A DNA stretch of 64,000 nucleotides. It comes from Rhizobiales bacterium IMCC20636 (GTDB lineage: Bacteria; Pseudomonadota; Alphaproteobacteria; Rhizobiales; GCA-2746425). The translations under genes were made by a program, and so were the position numbers. Under the pieces are notes generated by a model, which was not told the DNA's origin, searched no databases, and saw nothing but the letters and a program-made list of their open reading frames with translations. Of this stretch, positions 37,519 to 45,740 are shown one piece after another. Numbering within the stretch: the first letter of the stretch is position 1; every line of letters begins with the position of its first letter. The stretch spans positions 2,759,001 to 2,823,000 of the forward strand of contig CP018226.1 in assembly GCA_016865015.1 (NCBI GenBank), given 5' to 3'.

Positions 37519-37529
37519 ATTGTCAACAG
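37519..37529 (-). promoter_or_regulatory. Putative GntR operator for the six-gene minus-strand operon
   Basis: ATTGTCAACAG carries the core TTGT-CA-ACAG, one base off the TTGT-NN-ACAA palindrome. It lies 86 bases upstream of the MmgE/PrpD copy 2 start. Site 2 of five; the weakest match. Confidence 0.5.
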
Positions 37530-37670
37530 AATTTAGATAGGGAAAATTGCCTATATAATCATGGAATTATCCTGTTTTATTATTATTAATCAGTATAATA
37601 GTGTAGAACACCTGCTTAATAACACGAGAAATAGCTTATCACACTTTCTCTGTTTTTCGGCTATTACGCT

Positions 37671-37690
37671 ATAAATTGTTGACAATTTAT
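37671..37690 (+). promoter_or_regulatory. Putative GntR operator upstream of tctCBA-1
   Basis: ATAAATTGT-TG-ACAATTTAT, a perfect palindrome with 9-base arms around a 2-base centre and the GT-NN-AC core. It ends 80 bases before the start of the first tctC gene. Site 3 of five, the strongest palindrome together with site 4. Confidence 0.72.
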
Positions 37691-37770
37691 TTTTCGACAC
37701 TTAGCCTCGCATCGGGAGAAACGGCATAGACGCCAGCGTCTGCCAAATGAAGTCCACGTGGAGGAAAATC

Positions 37771-38763
37771 ATGAATAAATTTAATCGCCGTACAGTCTTG
37801 AAAATTGCAGGAGGCGTGACCGCAGCCCTGGCAACACCAGCCGTTTTGCGAGCCCAGGAAGCGTATCCAAGTCGGCCGATAAATATGGTCGTTCCGTTCG
37901 ATACGGGCGGCTACAATGATCGTCTGGCGCGCGCATTCGCACCATTTCTTCAGGAAACCATCGGTCAGCCGATTGTTATCGTGAACCGCGGCGGAGCGGG
38001 TGCGATGCTCGGCCACACATATTTCATGCAACAGCCGGATGACGGATACACGATCCTCTGCACATCCGCAGCACCTTATATTCCATTGAATATCCTGACC
38101 CAGAATGCTCAGTTCAAGATTGACGACTTCAGCATGATCAATCTGCCATCCCGCGACTACACATTGATGGCGACGTCAGCTGACAGCGAAATTGAAAACA
38201 TTGAGCAGGTCATCGAACAACTGCAAGCTGATGCTGGTGCCTTGTCCATTGGTATCCAGCCCGCATCTGCAGACCTTGTGAATGTAATGCTGTTTGCCGA
38301 TGCAAACGGTATCGACCGAGCCGGGTTGCGTCTCGTGACGTTTGACGGTGGCGGACCTGCTCGTAACGCTACTGCTGGCGGTGTTGTCGACATTGGCATG
38401 GTTGGCGGCCAGGGATTTATCCCGCTTGCTTCCAAAGTTCGTCCATTGGTGGTGTTTGACGATGCGCCGCGTGATGGCTGGGATGCACCAGTAATAACTG
38501 ACCTATCCGGTCCTGATGCACAGTTCGTTTCTGGCTCACAGCGCGGCTGGGCGGTACATTCTACGTTCATTGAGAAACATCCGGACCGCTATGCCACTCT
38601 GTTGAACGCTATCGAGCAAACATCCAAAGATCCGAAGGTTATTGAAAGCTTGAAAGGCCAGAAGCTTGCAACAGACTGGTTCGGACCTGACGTCTCGAAC
38701 AAGGCATTGGTGAATACCGGCAAGGTCATGGAACAGCATGTCGAACTGCTCAAGGGCACATAA
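37771..38763 (+). CDS. tctC: Tripartite tricarboxylate transporter substrate-binding protein TctC (system 1, Tat signal)
   Basis: A 330-residue periplasmic Bug/TctC-type receptor that captures a carboxylate and delivers it to TctA/TctB. The N-terminus NRRTVLKIAGG is a twin-arginine signal, so it may be exported folded. The mature part begins QEAYPSRPINMVVPFDTGG, the ligand-carboxylate-binding loop of the family, followed by VNRGGAGAMLG. The ATG used follows GGAGG; an ATG eight codons upstream lacks one. A hairpin lies between this gene and tctB, consistent with higher expression of the receptor. Confidence 0.9.
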   Translation: MNKFNRRTVLKIAGGVTAALATPAVLRAQEAYPSRPINMVVPFDTGGYNDRLARAFAPFLQETIGQPIVIVNRGGAGAMLGHTYFMQQPDDGYTILCTSAAPYIPLNILTQNAQFKIDDFSMINLPSRDYTLMATSADSEIENIEQVIEQLQADAGALSIGIQPASADLVNVMLFADANGIDRAGLRLVTFDGGGPARNATAGGVVDIGMVGGQGFIPLASKVRPLVVFDDAPRDGWDAPVITDLSGPDAQFVSGSQRGWAVHSTFIEKHPDRYATLLNAIEQTSKDPKVIESLKGQKLATDWFGPDVSNKALVNTGKVMEQHVELLKGT

Positions 38764-38783
38764 TCTGCATTCGCAATAATCTC

Positions 38784-38810
38784 GGACGGCACGCACGAAG
38801 CGTGCCGTCC
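38784..38810 (+). terminator. Hairpin between tctC-1 and tctB-1
   Basis: A perfect 11-bp stem (GGACGGCACGC / GCGTGCCGTCC) with a 5-base loop and no T-run. Such hairpins after receptor genes usually stabilise or partly terminate the message, giving an excess of binding protein. A similar one occurs in the second tct operon. Confidence 0.65.
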
Positions 38811-38842
38811 GTCTATTGGTTGTGTATTTGAGGATATTGTCT

Positions 38843-39316
38843 GTGGATGAAAAAAAACGGCGGATAGTTGAATGGGGACATCTGATGCTCGTTTGCGTCA
38901 TGGCCGCTATCATGATCGGTTACCTGATAGATACGCGCTCAGTATCCCTGAAACTGAACAATCTAATGCTTGTGCAACCGGCCGCACTGTTCGGTTTGGT
39001 GCTTATTGCATTGATCCTTCCTCAAATTTTCCCGAAGGTCTCGGCGGACGACGTGCCTGACGCCGCGGAACGACGCGAGAAGAAAATCGAAGTGGCCCGG
39101 GTGGCTCTGTTGACTGCGGCCTTCGGTGTTTTTGTGTTTTCGCTGGAAATGTTCGGATTTGACGTGGCAACTTTCCTTTTTGTCGCCATTGCTCTCTATA
39201 TCTGTGGTGAACGCAAATACTGGCTTATCGGCACCTATTCGCTCATTTTCACCATCGTCGTCGTACTGGGCTACCAGCAATTGGTTCCCTACCCTTTCCC
39301 CATGACATTCCTTTAG
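38843..39316 (+). CDS. tctB: Tripartite tricarboxylate transporter small membrane subunit TctB (system 1)
   Basis: A 157-residue protein with four predicted membrane helices: LMLVCVMAAIMIGYLI, the segment around LFGLVLIALILP, VALLTAAFGVFVFSLEMF and the C-terminal LIFTIVVVLGYQQL. This is the size and layout of TctB. It partners TctA in a sodium- or proton-driven carboxylate importer. The GTG start has a GAGG site nine bases upstream; a TTG nine codons earlier is less likely. TctA begins eight bases after its stop. Confidence 0.82.
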   Translation: MDEKKRRIVEWGHLMLVCVMAAIMIGYLIDTRSVSLKLNNLMLVQPAALFGLVLIALILPQIFPKVSADDVPDAAERREKKIEVARVALLTAAFGVFVFSLEMFGFDVATFLFVAIALYICGERKYWLIGTYSLIFTIVVVLGYQQLVPYPFPMTFL

Positions 39317-39323
39317 GTGGACG

Positions 39324-40856
39324 ATGGCTGATCTTATCGCTGCATACGACCTGCTGACGTCCTCTGCATCCGCGTGGATTTATCTTATCCCCGGCTTGAT
39401 TGTCGGTTTGGTATTCGGCTCCATGCCAGGTATTTCCATCACAATGGCCATGGCAATATTCCTGCCTGTGACATTGTATATGGACTTCCTGCCGGCCATC
39501 ATTTTCCTGACATCGATTTATACGGGTGCAGGTTTTGGTGGCTCTATACCTGCCATCCTCATGAATATTCCGGGCACTTCATCGGCTGTTGCGACAACCT
39601 TTGACGGCTATCCAATGGCTCGCGCCGGCAAGCACAATGAAGCACTTGGTGTTGCGCTTGCATCCTCGGTAACGGGCACCTTGCTGTCCTACATTCTACT
39701 CCTTTTTCTGGTCGTTCCGGTTTCCATCGTTGTTCTGAAACTCGGCCCACTTGAAATGTTCGTAGTAGCGATCTGGGGCATGTCCTTGCTTGGATCGCTC
39801 TCCGGTCAGTCAGTGTGGCGCGGCCTGTTGGCTGGGGTGTTCGGCATCCTGCTTGGGACAATCGGCATGAACACGGCCGGATTTGTGCGCGGAACCATGG
39901 GCGTGCCGTGGCTACTCGATGGCGTCCCGACGATCCCGGCGATGATGGGCCTTCTGGCGGCAAGCCAATTGCTCAATCTGATCAACACCACCTATTTGAT
40001 CGAGAGCGAAGAGGCTCGCAAACTCAGTTTTGCGAAAATTCTCGGCGGCGTCAAACTGGCCTTCCAATACCCGACCATCATTTTACGCGGTGCCACGATT
40101 GGTGTCATCATTGGCGCAATTCCTGGCGTTGGATCCTCCATCTCCAATCTGATTTCCTATTCGGAGACCAAACGAAACGCCCCTGATGGCGATACGTTCG
40201 GCACGGGAAACCCGAAAGGGGTTATCGCTGCAGAAGCTGCCAATTCGTCTTCGGAAGGCGGCGCAATGGCCACCATGTTCGCTTTGGGCATCCCCGGCGG
40301 GGGTGCGACTGCAATTCTTCTGGCGGCCTTTGCAATGCACAATCTGATCGGTGGACCGCAATTCATCGCCGAAAACAAAACCGTGGTCTATGCGATCATT
40401 TTCTCCAACTTTTTCCAGGCGATCTGTCTTCTGTTTGTTGGACTTCTATTCGTTTATCTTGCCGCAGCGATCGTTCGTGTACCGCTTCGATTCCTCATTC
40501 CAAGCGTTCTGGTGGTGTCTACTTTCGGGGCTTTTGCCATCACGAACTCATTGGCCGGGCCGATGACACTGTTCATTTTCGCAATCATTGGCTGGGCCAT
40601 GGTTCGCTATGAATATCCGGTCGCTGCAGCCGTCGTTGGGCTGCTGCTCGGCGGTTTGCTGGAGCAAAACCTGATCAGAACATGGCAGATCAGCCGTGGC
40701 GAGTTCGGCTATATTCTGGAACGACCAGGCGCAATCTTCATTTTCATGTTGATGGTCGGTTCGCTCGCGATAACGACGATCGGAAAGCGGCGTCGCCTGC
40801 GGCGGGAGAAATTGATGGAGCAGCGCGCCCTGTCGCCCGACACGGCAGGTGACTGA
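39324..40856 (+). CDS. tctA: Tripartite tricarboxylate transporter large membrane subunit TctA (system 1)
   Basis: A 510-residue permease with about twelve membrane helices. The family motifs are clear: LVFGSMPGISITMAMAIFLP near the N-terminus, YTGAGFGGSIPAILMNIPGT, and the repeated GAIPGVGSSISNLISYSETK with PKGVIAAEAANSSSEGGAM in the second half. It forms the transport channel with TctB and is fed by TctC. The last gene of operon tctCBA-1, it converges on the rhodanese gene with only 46 bases between the stop codons. Confidence 0.93.
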   Translation: MADLIAAYDLLTSSASAWIYLIPGLIVGLVFGSMPGISITMAMAIFLPVTLYMDFLPAIIFLTSIYTGAGFGGSIPAILMNIPGTSSAVATTFDGYPMARAGKHNEALGVALASSVTGTLLSYILLLFLVVPVSIVVLKLGPLEMFVVAIWGMSLLGSLSGQSVWRGLLAGVFGILLGTIGMNTAGFVRGTMGVPWLLDGVPTIPAMMGLLAASQLLNLINTTYLIESEEARKLSFAKILGGVKLAFQYPTIILRGATIGVIIGAIPGVGSSISNLISYSETKRNAPDGDTFGTGNPKGVIAAEAANSSSEGGAMATMFALGIPGGGATAILLAAFAMHNLIGGPQFIAENKTVVYAIIFSNFFQAICLLFVGLLFVYLAAAIVRVPLRFLIPSVLVVSTFGAFAITNSLAGPMTLFIFAIIGWAMVRYEYPVAAAVVGLLLGGLLEQNLIRTWQISRGEFGYILERPGAIFIFMLMVGSLAITTIGKRRRLRREKLMEQRALSPDTAGD

Positions 40857-40888
40857 GCACCAAGTGATGAGCATCAGGTGAAAAGTCG

Positions 40889-40912
40889 CCTGCCCGCACC
40901 AATCAGGGCAGG
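40889..40912. terminator. Hairpin between the convergent tctA-1 and rhodanese genes
   Basis: A 7-bp stem CCTGCCC / GGGCAGG with a 10-base loop that also covers the stop codon of the rhodanese gene. There is no T-run, so it is only a weak candidate for a bidirectional terminator. Confidence 0.35.
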
Positions 40913-42471
40913 AACAGCCGGAACTCTTGCCGTTCACTAGCATCCAGTTGGGCAACCAAACCGGTTTCCCATGCCAGATAGCGTCGCGCGGATTCTAGAT
41001 TTCCATCATGTCGATCATGTACGAACAATGGAAAATCAATCGCGTCCTTGTCTGAGGGCGTGTCCGGCGTTGAAACCAAATGCCAACCTTGCTGGCTCAA
41101 GGATTCATGACCACCTTCAACGATCGCCACATCTGCATGGCCAGCATTGATGGCATCAATGACGCAAAGTTGCGCGCGCCCATCGCCGTCATCCATGAAT
41201 ATCATGCGCATTCCAGAGTGTCTGGCTGAGACATCACCGATCATGGGACGGATTGACCAGGACGCGCCTTCGATATGTGATTTGCGAAAGGCCTGGGAGG
41301 GACGAACATCAATCAAAACATCTGCAGGCGTAACTTCACTTGCAGGTAGGGACACGATATCCGGCAGCGAAATGCCGCTATCGCTGTCAGAGACCGTCGG
41401 CCATTCCGACCAGTCGTTGAGTGCCAACACAAAAACCTCGAAACCAAGCTGGTGCAACCAAAACGCTGCAATTGCGGATCTCAGCCCTGTATCGCATGCC
41501 AGTATCAGGCGGGCGTGTCGAACGCCGACATATTGGTCTGTTGCCTGTACCAGCTGAACTCCAGGCACGACGCGCGCACCTGCAAGCGGTTCTGCATTTG
41601 CTTCATCCTGCGTGCGCAGGTCAAAAAAGTATGTGGTCTGCCCTCGCGCATGCAAGCGTTCTTCCGCGCCTTCTGGCGATATGCGTTCAATATTGAATCG
41701 GGCGCACATGTCAGCGCCGCGTTGCGACGATGTCTGCATATCGGTTATCTGGAGTGGCGGCAAAGGCTCAGCCTTATTACCGCGTTCCAGATTGTAGCCG
41801 GAAAGTGCCCAGCCTTGCGTGCCGTTTTCCAGTGCGGCAACCGGACCGGGATGACCACTCAGCTTCAAACCGATTGCACCGATTATCCCGCGCGTACGCC
41901 CTGCACAGGTCAAAACAATTGGCTGATGTGCGTCTTCACCTTCCAATGCACCAATCCGGTGGGCCAGTTCACCATTTGGCATGCAGGCGGCTTTGGGTAC
42001 CCGCATCTTGGCATATTCAGCCTGCGGTCTGACATCAAAAAACCGGACCGGAGCACCACCATCAAGCTTCGTTTTCAACGCGTCCGGTGTAATCATTTCC
42101 GGGTGCCAGACGGTCTCGACTAGTTCGCCCATCACTTTGGATGGCACGTTGACGCCCTTATAGACAGGAAACCCGGCCATCACCCATCCGGGCATACCAC
42201 CCTGCATGACTAGAACGTCTGAAAAACCCAGTTCTTCAAGGCGAGTGGCCGCACGTTCAGCAACCTGATCGCCCTCATCAATCAGCAATATCGTGACGTC
42301 TTTTCGCGGAACAAGGTCTGCGAGCTTCAGCTCTAGAACGCTATAGGGCAGCGGGATCGCAAACAATAAATGTCCCTCGATGAACTGCCCCGCTTCGCGC
42401 ACATCCAAAACCGCGATCTCTTGCCCGGAGTGAATTGTGTTACGCGCATCTGATGCTGTCATGATTTTCAT
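40903..42471 (-). CDS. Four-domain rhodanese-like protein
   Basis: A 522-residue cytoplasmic protein made of four rhodanese domains (about 1-105, 125-230, 265-375 and 385-490). Each contains the DVR or DLR strand (LDVREAGQFIEGH, FDVRPQAEYAKMR, FDLRTQDEANAEP, IDVRPSQAFRKSH). Only domains 2 and 3 keep the active-site cysteine (Cys189 in LTCAGRTRG and Cys326 in LACDTGLRS); domains 1 and 4 have Asp there (LLIDEGDQ, FMDDGDG). The protein may move sulfur or bind thiol/anionic ligands. Its start overlaps the dehalogenase-like gene by four bases, so the two form one operon. Confidence 0.85.
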   Translation of the reverse strand: MKIMTASDARNTIHSGQEIAVLDVREAGQFIEGHLLFAIPLPYSVLELKLADLVPRKDVTILLIDEGDQVAERAATRLEELGFSDVLVMQGGMPGWVMAGFPVYKGVNVPSKVMGELVETVWHPEMITPDALKTKLDGGAPVRFFDVRPQAEYAKMRVPKAACMPNGELAHRIGALEGEDAHQPIVLTCAGRTRGIIGAIGLKLSGHPGPVAALENGTQGWALSGYNLERGNKAEPLPPLQITDMQTSSQRGADMCARFNIERISPEGAEERLHARGQTTYFFDLRTQDEANAEPLAGARVVPGVQLVQATDQYVGVRHARLILACDTGLRSAIAAFWLHQLGFEVFVLALNDWSEWPTVSDSDSGISLPDIVSLPASEVTPADVLIDVRPSQAFRKSHIEGASWSIRPMIGDVSARHSGMRMIFMDDGDGRAQLCVIDAINAGHADVAIVEGGHESLSQQGWHLVSTPDTPSDKDAIDFPLFVHDRHDGNLESARRYLAWETGLVAQLDASERQEFRLFLP

Positions 42472-43406
42472 TGGGCACCCACCTCGAGCAGTTCTTTCTG
42501 CGCCGGATCTGCAAAGAAATCCATGAAGGAATCATACACCAGATCAGGCCGGTGTTCGGCTGGATAGTGCCCGGTGGGGATGCCATGGCCACGCAGATCA
42601 TCAGCCCAATCAGACCAGGCCTCCAGTGGCTTGAAATGCCGACCGCAGTGACTGTTGGTTCCCCAAAGGACCAGGACGGGACACTCTATCTTGCACTCGC
42701 CAAAGTCTGCCGTATCCATCGCCAGATCAAGCGTGACCGTTGCGCGATAATCTTCACAAACCGCATGAATCTGCGCGTGCGTGGTACACCGAACATATTC
42801 CTCCATGGCTTCGGCGGAGAATATTTCGAGCCCCACACCTTTCTTGTTCAGTTTGTAGCGGATGTAATAATCAAGATCGGCACCAATCAGCTTTTCGGGA
42901 AACGGCGCTTTCTGCGCCATGAAGAACCAATGGTAGCTCTCCAGCCCCCAGCCCATGGTAACTTCCGTGAGCACAGTGTGGGTGGGCACAATGTCCAAAG
43001 CTGCCATGCGCGTGACGCGATCCGGCTGATCCAGCGCCATGCGAAACGCCACCCGCGCGCCACGATCATGTCCGGCAACGGCAAATTTCGTAAAACCAAA
43101 ATGTGACATCACATCAAACGCGTCTTCGCCCATCGCCCGGAATGTGTAGGCGGAGTGGTCGTCACCGCCATCAGGCTTTGAGCTGTCGCCATAGCCGCGC
43201 AAATCGATTGCTATTACCGTAAAATGCCGCGCAAGCGACGGCGCAATCTTGTGCCAGCTGACCAGCGTCAACGGATTTCCGTGAATCAGCAGGAGCGGAG
43301 GTCCCTCGCCCGCAATTGCCGTTTCAATCTCAGCGCCACGGGTTTGAACTTTTTCGCGGCGAAAGCCCTGCATCAGCTCCGGACCTTGCGATTTTAACAG
43401 GTGCAT
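42468..43406 (-). CDS. Alpha/beta hydrolase of the haloacetate (fluoroacetate) dehalogenase type
   Basis: A 312-residue hydrolase that retains every active-site residue described for fluoroacetate dehalogenase. They are nucleophile Asp114 with Arg115 and Arg118 (GHDRGAR), Asp138 (ALDIVPT), the halide-binding His159, Trp160 and Tyr220 (YHWFFMAQKAPFPE, CEDYRA), and catalytic His280 (GHYPAEH). The oxyanion motif HGNP is at 42-45. It may thus cleave a carbon-halogen bond next to a carboxylate, or hydrolyse a related ester. The ATG follows AAGGAGTG. The promoter faces the enolase gene over a perfect GntR-type palindrome. Confidence 0.85.
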   Translation of the reverse strand: MHLLKSQGPELMQGFRREKVQTRGAEIETAIAGEGPPLLLIHGNPLTLVSWHKIAPSLARHFTVIAIDLRGYGDSSKPDGGDDHSAYTFRAMGEDAFDVMSHFGFTKFAVAGHDRGARVAFRMALDQPDRVTRMAALDIVPTHTVLTEVTMGWGLESYHWFFMAQKAPFPEKLIGADLDYYIRYKLNKKGVGLEIFSAEAMEEYVRCTTHAQIHAVCEDYRATVTLDLAMDTADFGECKIECPVLVLWGTNSHCGRHFKPLEAWSDWADDLRGHGIPTGHYPAEHRPDLVYDSFMDFFADPAQKELLEVGAQ

Positions 43407-43428
43407 GCGTCACTCCTTGCCTAAATTG

Positions 43429-43446
43429 TATATTGTCTACAATATA
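43429..43446. promoter_or_regulatory. Putative GntR operator between the hydrolase and enolase genes
   Basis: TATATTGT-CT-ACAATATA, a perfect palindrome with 8-base arms around CT. It lies 22 bases from the hydrolase ATG and 36 bases from the enolase ATG, so one bound regulator could cover both promoters. Site 4 of five. Confidence 0.75.
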
Positions 43447-43482
43447 GAATAACGAACCCAAAACAAGAATGGATTGTAGCGA

Positions 43483-44598
43483 ATGCGTATCGGTAACATT
43501 ACAGCCAGCCTTCATGGCTTCTCAATCGAAATCCCCCTTCTGGAAGGCCGCATTGATGGCTATGGCCGCGAAGAACAGAAGCACTTCGTGTTCTGCATTG
43601 TTGAAACAGAGGACGGCCATCGCGGTTATGGACTGACAGGACATTTCCTCGCCCAATCGGTAATCGTCGCCTTGCATGAGCATATCCTGCCTCTTGTCAA
43701 AGGGATGGATGTGCGTGACGTCGAAAAGATCCATCAGAAAGTCTGGAAAGGGTTGAACCCGCGTGCGATGACGGGAACGATTTCCATGGCGCTGTCTTGC
43801 CTCGACATCGCGCTTTGGGACATCATGGGCAAGGATGCCAACCGCAGTGTGGCGCAATTGCTTGGGAATGCGCGTGATCGGGTGCCTGCTTATTGCACCT
43901 TCGGCTTCCCGCAATATGATCGCGAACAACTGGCCGAAGCGGCAAAACTGCATGTTGCAAACGGGTTTGGCGCACTCAAATCCGTTGTCGCCGTTGATAA
44001 GGGTGGATGGCGCGAAGATGCTCACCGTGTGCAGGTTATAAGGGAAGCGGTGGGGCCTGATGTGGATATCATGATTGATGCAAACTACCTGTTCAACCCG
44101 GTCGAGGCCGGATATCTGTGCAGGGACATCGAAGACTGCCGGATCACCTGGTTCGAAGAACCGTTGATGCAAAATGATGCACGTGCATTGGCGCATCTGC
44201 GAAAATCCACACGGATACCACTGGCTGCCGGACAGATGGAAGGTCACCGCTGGCGCCTGCGTGAATTCATCGACCATCAGGCAATTGATATCCTGCAACC
44301 CAATGTCACCTATTGTGGCGGCTTCACTGAGGCGCGCAAAGCGGCACATCTGGCGCAGACCTACAACATGCCGATTGCAAATGGTGGCGGTTGGCCACTG
44401 TTTAACATGCACCTGCTTGCGGGCATGATGAATGGTTGGATCGTCGAGTGGCACCTTGGCATGGTCGCAGTCGGTGAGACGATGTTTACTGATGCGCCCA
44501 AACCGGTCGATGGTTGGCTGGAAATTCCGAAGCGCCCCGGCTTGGGTTTGACACTCGACGAAGATGCATACCGTGATACTCGAATTAAAATCGGTTGA
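43483..44598 (+). CDS. Enolase-superfamily (mandelate racemase/muconate lactonizing type) enzyme with altered active site
   Basis: A 371-residue capping-domain plus barrel protein. The metal ligands Asp199 (IMIDANY) and Glu225 (WFEEPL) are present. The third ligand position reads AAGQMEG, so Gln251 stands where Glu is usual. The KxK catalytic pair is only half kept (Lys166, then Val168). His310 (FNMH) follows GGGWPL. Members abstract the proton next to a carboxylate to racemise or dehydrate hydroxy acids. The altered residues make its reaction unpredictable. It is transcribed alone from a GntR-type palindrome, upstream of tctCBA-2. Confidence 0.82.
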   Translation: MRIGNITASLHGFSIEIPLLEGRIDGYGREEQKHFVFCIVETEDGHRGYGLTGHFLAQSVIVALHEHILPLVKGMDVRDVEKIHQKVWKGLNPRAMTGTISMALSCLDIALWDIMGKDANRSVAQLLGNARDRVPAYCTFGFPQYDREQLAEAAKLHVANGFGALKSVVAVDKGGWREDAHRVQVIREAVGPDVDIMIDANYLFNPVEAGYLCRDIEDCRITWFEEPLMQNDARALAHLRKSTRIPLAAGQMEGHRWRLREFIDHQAIDILQPNVTYCGGFTEARKAAHLAQTYNMPIANGGGWPLFNMHLLAGMMNGWIVEWHLGMVAVGETMFTDAPKPVDGWLEIPKRPGLGLTLDEDAYRDTRIKIG

Positions 44599-44628
44599 CT
44601 AAATACGTGAATCGGCGCGATACAATGA

Positions 44629-44653
44629 CATATTGTTGACAATCTACAATATG
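44629..44653 (+). promoter_or_regulatory. Putative GntR operator upstream of tctCBA-2 operon
   Basis: CATATTGT and ACAATATG form 8-base inverted arms 9 bases apart, and within them lies TTGT-TG-ACAA at 44633-44642. The site sits 75 bases before the tctC-2 start and would control the long operon to 57582. Site 5 of five. Confidence 0.7.
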
Positions 44654-44728
44654 AAGGAATAGCATCTCGCTCAGCTCCAGATATTAGGCATTTTGCCGGG
44701 GCAGACGAATGCAATGGGAGGAAATACT

Positions 44729-45673
44729 ATGTTCAAGAAGACATTAACCACGCTATCTGTCGTGCTGGCACTTGGTGCGCACGCGAACGCACAGGATTAC
44801 CCGGTCGATACGGTGACGTTGATAACGCATTCCAGCCCTGGCGGCGGAAGTGACGTATTCCTTCGCGAGATGTCAGGATATCTTGCACCAATTTTGGGTG
44901 TGAATGTTGTGGTCGAGAATGTGCGCGGCGGATCAGGCGCGAAGGCGATGGCAGACCTGGCGAAAGCCAAACCTGATGGATCGCGGTTCTATGCAACAAC
45001 GCCGACCTTCATTTATACATCCCTCCTCTCGGAGACCGAATACACCTATAAAGACCTGGAACCGCTGGTCAATTTCTTCATCGATCCGGAAGTGATCTAT
45101 ACCGCCGCTGGTAGCGAATATGAGACACTTGATGATGTAATCGCTGCAGCCAGAGAAAGCCGTGGCCGCTGGGGTGCCGCAAATCCGGCATCGCTTGAAC
45201 GTCAGGCGCTGGAGCAATTGAAAGCAGCTACCGGCGTTGAGGCAGCAGTCGTCACTCACGAAGGCGGCGGCGATCTGATGATCAATGTTCTCAACGGCAC
45301 GCTTCAGATTGGTGTTGGCGAAGTGCAGGAGCTTCAGTCACAACTTGAAGCTGGCGAAATTCGCTTGCTTGCAACTTTTTCCGGAGAACGGCTGGACAAT
45401 TATCCTGATCTGCCAACGGTTGAAGAACTTGGCTATGAGGTCGTAGTGCGAAAATTCCGCGGGCTTGCCGCGCCAAAAGGCACTCCAGATGCTGTGATCG
45501 CAGCATGGGAAACGGCAGCACAAGCGGTTCTTGCCAATGAAGATTACAAAGCCAAATATCTGGCCAATAATCTGCGGCCGGAATTCATCGCCCATGACGA
45601 CTATGTTGAATTCATCAACACCTTCGCATCAGAAACCGAAGCGTTTTTGAAACAAAGCGGCGTTATCCAATAA
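44729..45673 (+). CDS. tctC: Tripartite tricarboxylate transporter substrate-binding protein TctC (system 2)
   Basis: A 314-residue periplasmic receptor, distinct from the first TctC. It has a Sec signal peptide (LTTLSVVLALGAHANAQ) rather than a twin-arginine one. The mature protein begins DYPVDTVTLITHSSPGGGSD, the family's carboxylate-binding loop, followed by VVENVRGGSGAKAM. The ATG lies eight bases after GGGAGG. A hairpin separates it from tctB. It begins an operon of twelve genes that ends with the CitE-like lyase. Confidence 0.9.
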   Translation: MFKKTLTTLSVVLALGAHANAQDYPVDTVTLITHSSPGGGSDVFLREMSGYLAPILGVNVVVENVRGGSGAKAMADLAKAKPDGSRFYATTPTFIYTSLLSETEYTYKDLEPLVNFFIDPEVIYTAAGSEYETLDDVIAAARESRGRWGAANPASLERQALEQLKAATGVEAAVVTHEGGGDLMINVLNGTLQIGVGEVQELQSQLEAGEIRLLATFSGERLDNYPDLPTVEELGYEVVVRKFRGLAAPKGTPDAVIAAWETAAQAVLANEDYKAKYLANNLRPEFIAHDDYVEFINTFASETEAFLKQSGVIQ

Positions 45674-45683
45674 TGTCTTGATT

Positions 45684-45705
45684 GGTGCCCGGGACACCGG
45701 GCACC
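45684..45705 (+). terminator. Hairpin between tctC-2 and tctB-2
   Basis: A perfect 9-bp stem (GGTGCCCGG / CCGGGCACC) with a 4-base loop GACA, no T-run. Same position as in system 1 but a different sequence. Confidence 0.65.
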
Positions 45706-45740
45706 ATATTTCCAAACCAGACTGAATCTAGGAGACACAA

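Larger units (their letters stand above)
37434..37770. other. Divergent promoter region between the minus-strand operon and tctCBA-1
   Basis: About 340 strongly AT-rich bases that drive two operons in opposite directions. It contains two TTGT-NN-ACAA-like sites, one near each gene (listed separately), and ribosome binding sites at both ends. No further gene is visible. Confidence 0.6.
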
